From: an uncultured Rhodospirillales bacterium
GTDB taxonomy: Bacteria > Pseudomonadota > Alphaproteobacteria > Acetobacterales > Acetobacteraceae
DNA length: 5,008 nucleotides
Direction of reading: 5' to 3'
Assembly (NCBI GenBank): GCA_903844785.1
Contig: CAIMVB010000419.1
Location: forward strand, 1 to 5,008
Under the pieces are notes generated by a model. The model was not told where the DNA came from, did no database searches, and saw only the letters and a program-made list of their open reading frames with translations. This document shows, piece after piece, positions 1 through 5,008 of this stretch. The position numbers and the translations under genes were made by a program. Position 1 is the first letter of the stretch; the number at the start of each line of letters is the position of its first letter.

Positions 1-91
1 CCCCGGCATTGCGCTTTTTGTGCTGGTGCTTGGCGTCAATCTTCTGGGTGACGCTTTGCGTGACATGCTGGGCACGGATCTGTCACGATGA
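1..91 (+). CDS. ABC transporter permease, DppC/OppC-like, C-terminal fragment
   Basis: This is the last 29 codons of a gene that begins left of the window; the frame is set by codons from base 2, and the stop is TGA at 89-91. The visible peptide starts PGIALFVLVLGVNLLGDALR. It combines the end of a hydrophobic transmembrane helix with the N-L-L-G-D-x-L-R-D motif that closes DppC/OppC-type BPD_transp_1 permeases of peptide/nickel importers. In that family the protein is one of two inner-membrane subunits forming the translocation pore, and the ATPases dock on its cytoplasmic loops. Its stop overlaps the start of the next gene (ATGA at 88-91), which implies translational coupling with the ATPase genes. 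Assignment to DppC rather than DppB rests on the C-terminal motif and on gene order (permease immediately before the DppD-like ATPase). The substrate cannot be told from this fragment. Confidence 0.85.
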   Translation, partial: PGIALFVLVLGVNLLGDALRDMLGTDLSR

Positions 92-1053
92 GCGCGCTGC
101 TGGACATCGAAGATCTACGCGTGACCTTCGGTGGCACGGCGGCAGTGCGCGGTATTTCACTGACCGTCGAAAAGGGCGAGACCCATTGCCTGGTTGGTGA
201 AAGCGGTTGCGGCAAATCAGTGACGTCGCTTGCGGTCATGGGGCTGCTCGCCAAGGGGGGCAAGCGCGAAGCGGCGCGGCTTTCCTTCGCCGGTGAGGAT
301 ATTCGCGAGTACAACGAAAAACAGATGTCGCGCCTGCGTGGTGATCGCATGGCGATGATTTTCCAGGAACCCATGACCAGCCTGAACCCTGCCTATACGG
401 TGGGTTCGCAAATGACCGAGGTATTGCGCCGCCATCGCGGCACGCCGCGCGCGCAAGCGGTGGATCGCGCGGTGGAATTGCTCACGCGGGTTGGTATTAC
501 CGCGCCGGGATTACGGCTCGGCCAATTCCCGCATCAGCTCTCAGGGGGCTTGCGTCAGCGCGTCATGATCGCCATGGCGCTGATGTGCGATCCGGAATTG
601 CTGATTGCCGATGAGCCAACAACGGCGCTGGATGTGACCGTGCAGGCGCAAATCCTGCGGCTTTTGGCTGAACTGCAAAAGGATCTTGGCCTTGGCATTC
701 TGCTGATCACGCATGATCTTGGCATTGTGGCGCGCGTCGCGGACCGCGTTTCGGTCATGTATGCCGGCAAGGTGGTGGAAAGCGCTCCAACGGCAGAATT
801 GTTTCGCGCGCCCCGCCATCCCTATACGCGCGGCCTGCTGTCCTGCGTGCCGGTGCCAGGCAAGGTAAAGCGCGATGAACCGCTCGGGTCCATCCCCGGT
901 GTCGTGCCACGCATCCCGCCCGGCTTCATCGGCTGCGCCTTTCGTGATCGTTGCGGCTTTGCCGAAGCGGCCTGCGCCGCGGATATCCCACGCCGCAATG
1001 TTGGCCCCGCGCACGAGGCGCTTTGCATCCTGCCGGAAGGGGCAAGGGCATGA
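88..1053 (+). CDS. Peptide-type ABC importer ATP-binding protein, DppD/OppD-like
   Basis: A 321-residue cytoplasmic ATPase that would hydrolyse ATP to drive import through the adjacent permeases. All nucleotide-binding motifs are intact: Walker A GESGCGKS at 37-44, Q-loop glutamine 93 in [13 protein letters not shown] signature LSGGLRQR at 151-158, Walker B LLIADEP at 171-177, D-loop ALD at 180-182, and H-loop His209. [10 protein letters not shown] and the sequence DVTVQAQIL after the D-loop are typical of the DppD/OppD branch. From about residue 230 comes the family's C-terminal extension (oligo_HPY type, with RHPYTRGLL at 243-251). It contains Cys283, Cys289, Cys296 and Cys313, the spacing associated with an Fe-S site in this family. 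The start at 88 overlaps the permease stop and gives a normal N-terminus; only a weak GGAT-like Shine-Dalgarno lies upstream, consistent with coupled translation. The signature has Leu where Met is common (LSGGMRQR), a conservative change. Length is normal. The transported substrate (dipeptide, oligopeptide or other) is not determined by the ATPase. Confidence 0.95.
   Translation: MSALLDIEDLRVTFGGTAAVRGISLTVEKGETHCLVGESGCGKSVTSLAVMGLLAKGGKREAARLSFAGEDIREYNEKQMSRLRGDRMAMIFQEPMTSLNPAYTVGSQMTEVLRRHRGTPRAQAVDRAVELLTRVGITAPGLRLGQFPHQLSGGLRQRVMIAMALMCDPELLIADEPTTALDVTVQAQILRLLAELQKDLGLGILLITHDLGIVARVADRVSVMYAGKVVESAPTAELFRAPRHPYTRGLLSCVPVPGKVKRDEPLGSIPGVVPRIPPGFIGCAFRDRCGFAEAACAADIPRRNVGPAHEALCILPEGARA
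1035..1042 (+). promoter_or_regulatory. Ribosome binding site for the DppF-like gene
   Basis: A purine-rich GGAAGGGG inside the last codons of the DppD-like gene ends 7 nt before the ATG at 1050. It supports 1050 as the true start of the second ATPase. The longer open frame from 951 would run 99 nt back into the preceding gene and precede the normal N-terminus of the family. Confidence 0.7.
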
Positions 1054-2003
1054 GCGTGCCTGCCATTGAAGTACGCGGCCTGAGGCGCGAATTCCGCGCA
1101 AGCCAGGGGCTTTTCGCAGCACCTCGGCGGGTGATCGCGGTGGATGATGTGAATTTCTCGGTCCCCGCCGGCAGTGTGCTGGGTGTGGTCGGCGAAAGCG
1201 GCTGCGGCAAGACCACACTGGCGCGCATGATCCTTGGCCTGATGGAACCCAGCGCCGGTGAGGTGCTGGTGGATGGCAAGCGGCTGGAAGGCATGGACCG
1301 CCGCGCGCGTGCCAGACTGATCCAGCCAGTGTTTCAGGATCCGTTTTCATCCCTCAATCCGCGCCGGCGTGTGCGCGATATCATCGCCATGCCTTTGGTG
1401 GCGCAGGGTGATGTGACGACTTCGGAAGTTGATCGCCGCGTTGCGGAAAGCCTTGAACGGGTTGGGCTTTCCACCGAACAGGGCACACGTTTCCCATCGC
1501 AATTATCAGGCGGCCAGCGCCAGCGTGTGGCGATTGCGCGGGCCCTTGTGCTGCGCCCACGTATTGTGGTCTGCGATGAACCGACCAGCGCCTTGGATGT
1601 TTCCGTGCAGGCGCAAATCCTCAATCTGTTGGCCGAGCTAAGGCGCGATCTTGGGCTGACCTATCTTTTTATCAGCCATAATCTGGCTGTCGTGGAACAT
1701 GTGGCGAGTGAAGTCGCTGTCATGTATCTGGGCCGCATCGTCGAAAAGCGCGAGAGCGAGGCACTGTTTCGCGACCCGCGCCACCCCTATACCCGCGCGC
1801 TTTTGGATTCTGTGCTGACCCCCGAACCCGGGCTCGGCGTGCCAGATGTCGGGCTTGGCGATATCATGCCTGACCCCGCCAATATCCCTTCAGGCTGTCG
1901 CTTTCATCCGCGCTGCCCGGCCTGTTTCGCGCCTTGCGCCGCAACAACGCCTCGCCTGACCACATTGGAAGATGGTCTGGTGGAGTGCCATTTGGCCGGC
2001 TGA
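1050..2003 (+). CDS. Peptide-type ABC importer ATP-binding protein, DppF/OppF-like
   Basis: A 317-residue ATPase and the likely heterodimer partner of the preceding DppD-like protein on the cytoplasmic face of the importer. Visible motifs: Walker A GESGCGKT at 48-55, Q-loop Gln96 in FQDPFSSLNPR, signature LSGGQRQR at 152-159, Walker B IVVCDEP at 172-178, D-loop ALD at 181-183, and H-loop His210. FQDPFSSLNPR, VCDEPTSALDVSVQAQ and YLFISHNL are hallmarks of the DppF/OppF branch and distinguish it from its neighbour. The C-terminal extension includes RHPYTRALL (244-252) and cysteines at 283, 289, 292, 296 and 313; four of these occupy the same residue numbers as in the DppD-like protein. The start overlaps the previous stop (ATGA at 1050-1053) and has a good Shine-Dalgarno. 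It is the last gene of the + strand operon and is followed by a probable terminator. All catalytic residues are present and the length is normal. The substrate is unknown. Confidence 0.95.
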   Translation: MSVPAIEVRGLRREFRASQGLFAAPRRVIAVDDVNFSVPAGSVLGVVGESGCGKTTLARMILGLMEPSAGEVLVDGKRLEGMDRRARARLIQPVFQDPFSSLNPRRRVRDIIAMPLVAQGDVTTSEVDRRVAESLERVGLSTEQGTRFPSQLSGGQRQRVAIARALVLRPRIVVCDEPTSALDVSVQAQILNLLAELRRDLGLTYLFISHNLAVVEHVASEVAVMYLGRIVEKRESEALFRDPRHPYTRALLDSVLTPEPGLGVPDVGLGDIMPDPANIPSGCRFHPRCPACFAPCAATTPRLTTLEDGLVECHLAG

Positions 2004-2014
2004 AGGGCGCCCAA

Positions 2015-2048
2015 AGCGGTTTCCTTCACTTCGTGTACGGGAAATGCT
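2015..2048. repeat. Imperfect palindrome, candidate dispersed intergenic repeat
   Basis: The arms AGCGGTTTCC (2015-2024) and GGAAATGCT (2040-2048) pair with one bulged base and one G-T wobble. The centre can form a small CAC/GTG stem around TTC (2027-2035). The element starts 12 nt after the DppF-like stop and has no T run, so it is a poor terminator by itself. Its layout resembles the short palindromic elements that alphaproteobacterial genomes carry in many intergenic spacers, but only one copy is present here. The repeat status is therefore inference; a simple secondary structure in the 3' untranslated region is the alternative. Confidence 0.35.
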
Positions 2049-2114
2049 CTAGGCTATTTGTTGGTCGCCTTTTCCGAGCCGCCAAGTATATCCCCTTGGT
2101 TTGAAAACGCCCCC

Positions 2115-2149
2115 AAAATCCCGCCCGGCTGTCACCGGACGGGGTTTTT
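2115..2149. terminator. Probable bidirectional intrinsic terminator between converging operons
   Basis: The left arm CCCGCCCGG (2120-2128) pairs with CCGGACGGG (2135-2143) around the 6-nt loop CTGTCA, with a single C/A mismatch. On the outer side AAAAT (2115-2119) continues the stem against GTTTT (2144-2148). Read on the + strand the hairpin runs into TTTTT (2145-2149) and would end the DppC-D-F transcript. Read on the - strand it runs into ATTTT and lies just past the stop codon of the SBP_bac_5 gene at 2165. One structure can therefore serve both directions, as is usual between convergent genes. Confidence 0.75.
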
Positions 2150-2164
2150 CCTGGAAAATCCAGC

Positions 2165-3712
2165 TTACTTCCACTTCGCCAAATAGAAGCGCGGCAATTC
2201 ATCCGCATAAGGCTTGAAGTCCAATTGCCGTTGGAAGGCATAGGAGCTCACGTAAGTATGCAGCGGCACGAAATAGGCTTGTTCCGTGATACGCTTGATC
2301 GCGGCATCATAGGCGCGCTTGCGCACCGCCTCATCTGCCGAGTTCCCACCCTCATTCACCAGATCAATCACCTGCTGGTCGCGCGCATAGTCTTCATTGC
2401 CGCCAGCGAACCATTGCGGCAGGAAGGCGGAGACGTCATTAATCGAATAGCTGCCCCAACTACCCATGCCCAACGCCAATTCGCCGCGTTGTGAGCGTTG
2501 GATTTGCGCCGCCACCTGCATCAGGTTCAGGCGTGCGCGAATGCCGACCGCCTGCAGATAATTCTGCACCGCTTCAGACCATTGCCGTGGCTGGACATAG
2601 GATGTCAGTTCAATGTCAAAGCCATTCGGGAAACCAGCTTCCGCAAGCAATTGCCGCGCCTTGGCCGGGTTATATTCATACTGCACCGCGACATCGCCAT
2701 TGCAGCCGAATTGCGACGGGAAGCAGGGCGCTTGCGGCACGCGTGACCCACCGGTGACCAGCTTGTCGGCCATGGATTTGCGGTCAATTGCATGGAAGAT
2801 CGCTTGACGCACCTTCACATTGGTTAGCGGATTTCCTGCCCCGCTGCGCCCCGCAGCATCCATGCCAAGATAGCCGACGCGCATGGTTTCCTGCTGCACC
2901 GCTTGCAAGAAAGGCATTCGGTTCACATTGGCGATATTGTCTGGATTCATGTTCCAGATCCAATCGACGCGCTGTGCCAGAAGTTCCGTCAATTCCGTCG
3001 CGGCATCGGAAAGATAACGCGCGGTGATCTTCTGGATGGCGGGGCGCCCTTTGGGGCCACCCTGATAATAGCCATCGAACCGTTCATATTCGACACCGTT
3101 GGAAACATCGACCTTGGTGAAGCGATAAGGCCCGGTGCTGATCGGCATGCGGGAATAGCCTTCCGGCCCCACACGTTCGCGGTACGCCTTGGGCCACATC
3201 GGTGTTACCATCGCCAAATAATCAAGCGCCGCTGGTGTGGGCCGCTTCATCTTCAGGCGTACCGTATTGGCATCAATTTTCTCGGCGCCTTCGATCCAGG
3301 AATAATTGCCCGGCGTGGAAAGTCGGCCACCCAATTCGGTGATCGTGTTGAAAGTATAAACAACATCATTGGCACCAAAATCGCTGCCATCGTGAAACTT
3401 CACGCCGGGCCTGATCTTGAAATCAATCGCCGTATTACCCTGCCAGGCCCATTCGGTCGCCAAGGCAGGCACATTGCGGAAAGTGTCCGGGTCACGATGG
3501 ACCAGCCCATCCATCACCTGGTGCGCAACGATAAGCCCGGTGCGTTGGCTGTTGAAATAAGGGTCCACATTGGGGACAGCATCCCGGAAGGCGACGCGCA
3601 GCGTATTGGCGCTGCGCTGCGCATAAACCGGGCCGGCGCCAATGCCGCTAAGCGCCAAGCCACCGGCGGCGGCGGCCACACCCTGGCCAAGGCCACGTCT
3701 GCTGATCTTCAT
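2165..3712 (-). CDS. Periplasmic substrate-binding protein, SBP_bac_5 family (DppA/OppA/NikA-like)
   Basis: A 515-residue periplasmic receptor that would capture a peptide-like or other solute and deliver it to an ABC permease. The start at 3712 is chosen because AGGGAG (3721-3726) lies 8 nt upstream and a signal peptide follows at once; the 24 additional upstream residues in the open frame look non-coding. Residues 1-31 form an export signal: SRRGLGQ with Arg5-Arg6, a mildly hydrophobic Ala/Gly-rich core, and a V-Y-A cleavage site before Gln32. The twin arginines and weak hydrophobicity suggest Tat export rather than Sec, though this is not certain. The mature protein shows the family's N-terminal pattern, including VDPYF at 49-53, ALATEW at 83-88, RPGVKFHDGS at 101-110 and DVVYTF at 116-121, and it ends in the common LAKWK. 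Length is normal and the frame is unbroken. It lies 78 nt downstream of a Bug gene on the same strand and converges on the DppC-D-F genes, whose receptor it may be. Ligand unknown. Confidence 0.93.
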   Translation of the reverse strand: MKISRRGLGQGVAAAAGGLALSGIGAGPVYAQRSANTLRVAFRDAVPNVDPYFNSQRTGLIVAHQVMDGLVHRDPDTFRNVPALATEWAWQGNTAIDFKIRPGVKFHDGSDFGANDVVYTFNTITELGGRLSTPGNYSWIEGAEKIDANTVRLKMKRPTPAALDYLAMVTPMWPKAYRERVGPEGYSRMPISTGPYRFTKVDVSNGVEYERFDGYYQGGPKGRPAIQKITARYLSDAATELTELLAQRVDWIWNMNPDNIANVNRMPFLQAVQQETMRVGYLGMDAAGRSGAGNPLTNVKVRQAIFHAIDRKSMADKLVTGGSRVPQAPCFPSQFGCNGDVAVQYEYNPAKARQLLAEAGFPNGFDIELTSYVQPRQWSEAVQNYLQAVGIRARLNLMQVAAQIQRSQRGELALGMGSWGSYSINDVSAFLPQWFAGGNEDYARDQQVIDLVNEGGNSADEAVRKRAYDAAIKRITEQAYFVPLHTYVSSYAFQRQLDFKPYADELPRFYLAKWK

Positions 3713-3720
3713 CTCAATTG

Positions 3721-3726
3721 CTCCCT
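3721..3726 (-). promoter_or_regulatory. Ribosome binding site for the SBP_bac_5 gene
   Basis: On the - strand this reads AGGGAG, 8 nt before the ATG at 3712. It decides the start in favour of the MKISRR N-terminus with its signal peptide, over the upstream in-frame ATG at 3784. Confidence 0.75.
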
Positions 3727-3790
3727 GACAAAAAAAGCAGACTAGGAAGAAGCCGGGGGAAACCGCAAGCTTGGCCGCCCCCAAAGCCCA

Positions 3791-4798
3791 TCAATCCACC
3801 GTGGCGCCGGAAACCTTCACCACTTCGGCCCATTTGGTGATTTCGCTTCGAATGAAGGCATCAAAGCTTTCCGGGCTGCTGCCCCCGGCCGGGGTGAGCG
3901 CGGGCGGGGCGCCGCCCAATTCGGCAATGCGCGCGATATAGGCCGGGTCGCGCGTGATGACATCAATCTCTGCCCCCAGCCTTTCAATGATCGGGCGCGG
4001 GGTGCGCGACGGCGCCTGAACGCCGAACCAAGCGGTCGCTTCAAAATCACGAATGCCCGCTTCGGCCAGGGTTGGTACATCCGGCAGCGCGGCTGCCCGC
4101 ACATTGCTGGTCACCGCCAAGGCGCGGAGCCGCCCATCACGGATATGCCCGATGCAACTTGGCATATTGTCGCAGCCGGATTCGAGCCGCCCTGCCACCA
4201 CTTCCACCAGCATCGGCCCGGCGCCGCGGAAGGGCACGTGGGTGATATCGGTGCCGCTGCGCAGCTTGAACATTTCCATGGTCATATGTGGTGAGCCGCC
4301 AGAACCGCTGCTGCCGTAATTCAGCTTGCCGGGATTGGCCTTGGCGCCGGCGATCAGATCACTCACGCTGCGATAGGGCGAATTGGCCGGCACAAAAATG
4401 ACATTTGGCACCCGGATCGCGAGGCCAACGGCCGCCAAATCCTCTGGCTTAATTGTCATGCGCGTACCCCAGAGCGAATAATTAATCGCAGCCGTGGAGA
4501 TGGTGCACATCACGAGGGTATAGCCATCGGGTTCCGACCGCGCGACCATTTCAGCGCCCAGATTACCCGTGGCGCCGGCACGGTTTTCCACAATCACCGG
4601 CTGGCCAAGCCGCGCAGCCAAGCGTTCAGCCAGGATGCGGCCGGAAATATCTGTGGTGCCGGCAGGCGGGAAGGGAACAACCAGCCGCAAGGGGCGGGTT
4701 GGGAAAGCCTGGGCGCGGGCAATGCCCGGCGCGGCCAAGGCGCCCGCAATGCCGGCCAGAATGATGCGGCGTCCCAGCAGGGTGGTTTTATGCGTCAT
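3791..4798 (-). CDS. Bug family (TctC-type) tripartite tricarboxylate transporter substrate-binding protein
   Basis: A 335-residue periplasmic binding protein. Family members bind carboxylates and other small acids, either for TctAB-type secondary transporters or as orphan receptors and sensors. The start at 4798 has GAGGA (4806-4810) 7 nt upstream and leads directly into a signal peptide: basic H3-K4 and R10-R11, a hydrophobic core, and A-R-A cleavage before Gln30. The in-frame extension back to 4906 overlaps the preceding gene and is not credible. The mature N-terminus has the Bug hallmarks: PTRPLRLVVPFPPAG with Asp50 in the following T-T-D, the ENRAGATGNLGAE segment at 71-83, and PDGYTLV at 90-96. 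The C-terminus closes with the usual E-x-x-x-W-A-x-V-V-K-x-S-G-A pattern. Length is typical. It lies 10 nt after another Bug gene, of which it is a paralogue, and upstream of the SBP_bac_5 gene. No TctA or TctB partner is visible, so the ligand and the transporter it serves are unknown. Confidence 0.95.
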   Translation of the reverse strand: MTHKTTLLGRRIILAGIAGALAAPGIARAQAFPTRPLRLVVPFPPAGTTDISGRILAERLAARLGQPVIVENRAGATGNLGAEMVARSEPDGYTLVMCTISTAAINYSLWGTRMTIKPEDLAAVGLAIRVPNVIFVPANSPYRSVSDLIAGAKANPGKLNYGSSGSGGSPHMTMEMFKLRSGTDITHVPFRGAGPMLVEVVAGRLESGCDNMPSCIGHIRDGRLRALAVTSNVRAAALPDVPTLAEAGIRDFEATAWFGVQAPSRTPRPIIERLGAEIDVITRDPAYIARIAELGGAPPALTPAGGSSPESFDAFIRSEITKWAEVVKVSGATVD

Positions 4799-4805
4799 GT
4801 TGTTT

Positions 4806-4810
4806 TCCTC
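4806..4810 (-). promoter_or_regulatory. Ribosome binding site of the full Bug gene, overlapping the upstream stop codon
   Basis: On the - strand GAGGA sits 7 nt before the ATG at 4798 and shares bases with the TGA of the preceding Bug gene (4809-4811), reading TGAGGA. Ribosomes ending on the first gene would be placed on the start signal of the second, so the two are probably translated together. Confidence 0.75.
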
Positions 4811-5008
4811 ACTCCACACGAATATCGGCTTGGCGCACCACATCGGCCCAACGGGTAACCTCAGTGCGCATAAAGGCTGCGAAGCTTTCTGGGCTTGAAC
4901 CGCCATCGGGTGTCAGCCGCGGCGGATCGGCGCCAAAGGCCGCGATTCGGGCGCGGAAATCGGCATCCTTGCCAATCGCATCCAATTCGGCGCCAAGCCG
5001 CGCAATGA
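4809..5008 (-). CDS. Second Bug family (TctC-type) binding protein, C-terminal fragment
   Basis: An open reading frame entering from the right edge on the - strand and ending at TGA (4811-4809); 65 residues are visible, and the start lies outside the window. The peptide aligns without gaps to the last 65 residues of the neighbouring Bug protein, with about 37 identities counted by hand. Shared blocks include RLGAE near the edge, PP-x-LTP, GGSSPESF and the W-A-x-V-V segment before the end. This is the C-terminal domain end of a TctC-like periplasmic binding protein, so a complete gene of similar length (about 320-340 codons) is expected across the boundary. It differs from its neighbour in the last residues (QADIRVE in place of VSGATVD) and so lacks the usual S-G-A near the terminus. 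It is the first visible gene of the - strand unit and lies 10 nt upstream of its paralogue. Confidence 0.9.
   Translation of the reverse strand, partial: IARLGAELDAIGKDADFRARIAAFGADPPRLTPDGGSSPESFAAFMRTEVTRWADVVRQADIRVE

Noticed and set aside
951..1049. An upstream start for the DppF-like protein adding 33 residues
   Set aside because: The added residues lie inside the DppD-like gene in another frame. The ATG at 1050 has a good Shine-Dalgarno and matches the normal N-terminus of the family.
541..1350. A 269-codon open frame on the - strand across the two ATPase genes
   Set aside because: It spans the junction of two certain ATP-binding protein genes, has a low-complexity Arg/Pro/His-rich translation and no family signature.
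2903..3745. A 280-codon open frame on the + strand opposite the SBP_bac_5 gene
   Set aside because: It lies antisense to a clearly conserved receptor gene, its translation shows no recognisable domain, and long antisense frames are expected in GC-rich coding DNA.
3739..3768. A possible - strand promoter for the SBP_bac_5 gene (TTGCGG, 18 nt, TAGTCT)
   Set aside because: The -10 match is poor and the sequence gives no other support. The 78-nt gap may contain a promoter, but it cannot be called by eye.
3728..3790. A possible terminator between the Bug gene and the SBP_bac_5 gene (GGGGG and CCCCC arms, then T7 on the - strand)
   Set aside because: The G and C runs would enclose a long loop, and the T run lies more than 20 nt past the arm. 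No stable stem abuts the T run, so an intrinsic terminator is not supported.
4569..4898. A 109-codon open frame on the + strand opposite the Bug gene start region
   Set aside because: It is antisense to the signal peptide and conserved N-terminal motifs of the Bug protein and shows no domain of its own.
1..5008. Search for CRISPR arrays, tRNA/rRNA genes, insertion sequences, attachment sites or defence genes
   Set aside because: No direct-repeat array, RNA gene, transposase or phage/defence motif was seen. Coding regions fill nearly all of the window and belong to ordinary transport families.

Overview
The window comes from a GC-rich bacterium with strongly G/C-biased codon ends. The most likely source is an alphaproteobacterium, possibly an Acetobacteraceae/Roseomonas-like lineage. 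That placement is inferred from the general look of the proteins and from adjacent Bug (TctC-type) binding-protein genes, which are abundant in such genomes; no marker gene is present to prove it.

Layout. The left part (1-2003, + strand) is the end of a peptide/nickel/opine-type (Dpp/Opp) ABC importer operon. It holds the last 29 codons of a DppC-like inner-membrane permease, a complete DppD-like ATPase and a complete DppF-like ATPase. Both junctions are ATGA stop/start overlaps, so the three genes form a tightly coupled unit. The two ATPases would form the heterodimeric motor, and the other permease presumably lies to the left of the window.

The convergent spacer (2004-2164) holds an imperfect palindrome that may be a dispersed intergenic repeat, then a hairpin flanked by A and T runs that looks like a bidirectional terminator shared by the two converging operons.

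The right part (2165-5008) is entirely on the - strand. Read 5' to 3' from the right edge, it encodes the C-terminal 65 residues of a Bug/TctC-type periplasmic binding protein, a complete second Bug protein 10 nt later, and, after a 78-nt gap, a complete SBP_bac_5 (DppA/OppA-type) periplasmic binding protein. The two Bug proteins are tandem paralogues: about 37 of the 65 comparable C-terminal residues are identical without gaps.

Working together: the SBP_bac_5 protein is the natural candidate for the solute receptor of the DppC-D-F importer, although it is encoded convergently rather than at the head of that operon. The Bug proteins usually serve tripartite tricarboxylate transporters or act as orphan carboxylate receptors; no TctA/TctB is visible here. 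The substrate of none of these proteins can be read from the sequence. Overall this is a nutrient-uptake region built from well-known families, and I found no convincing evidence of a previously undescribed system.
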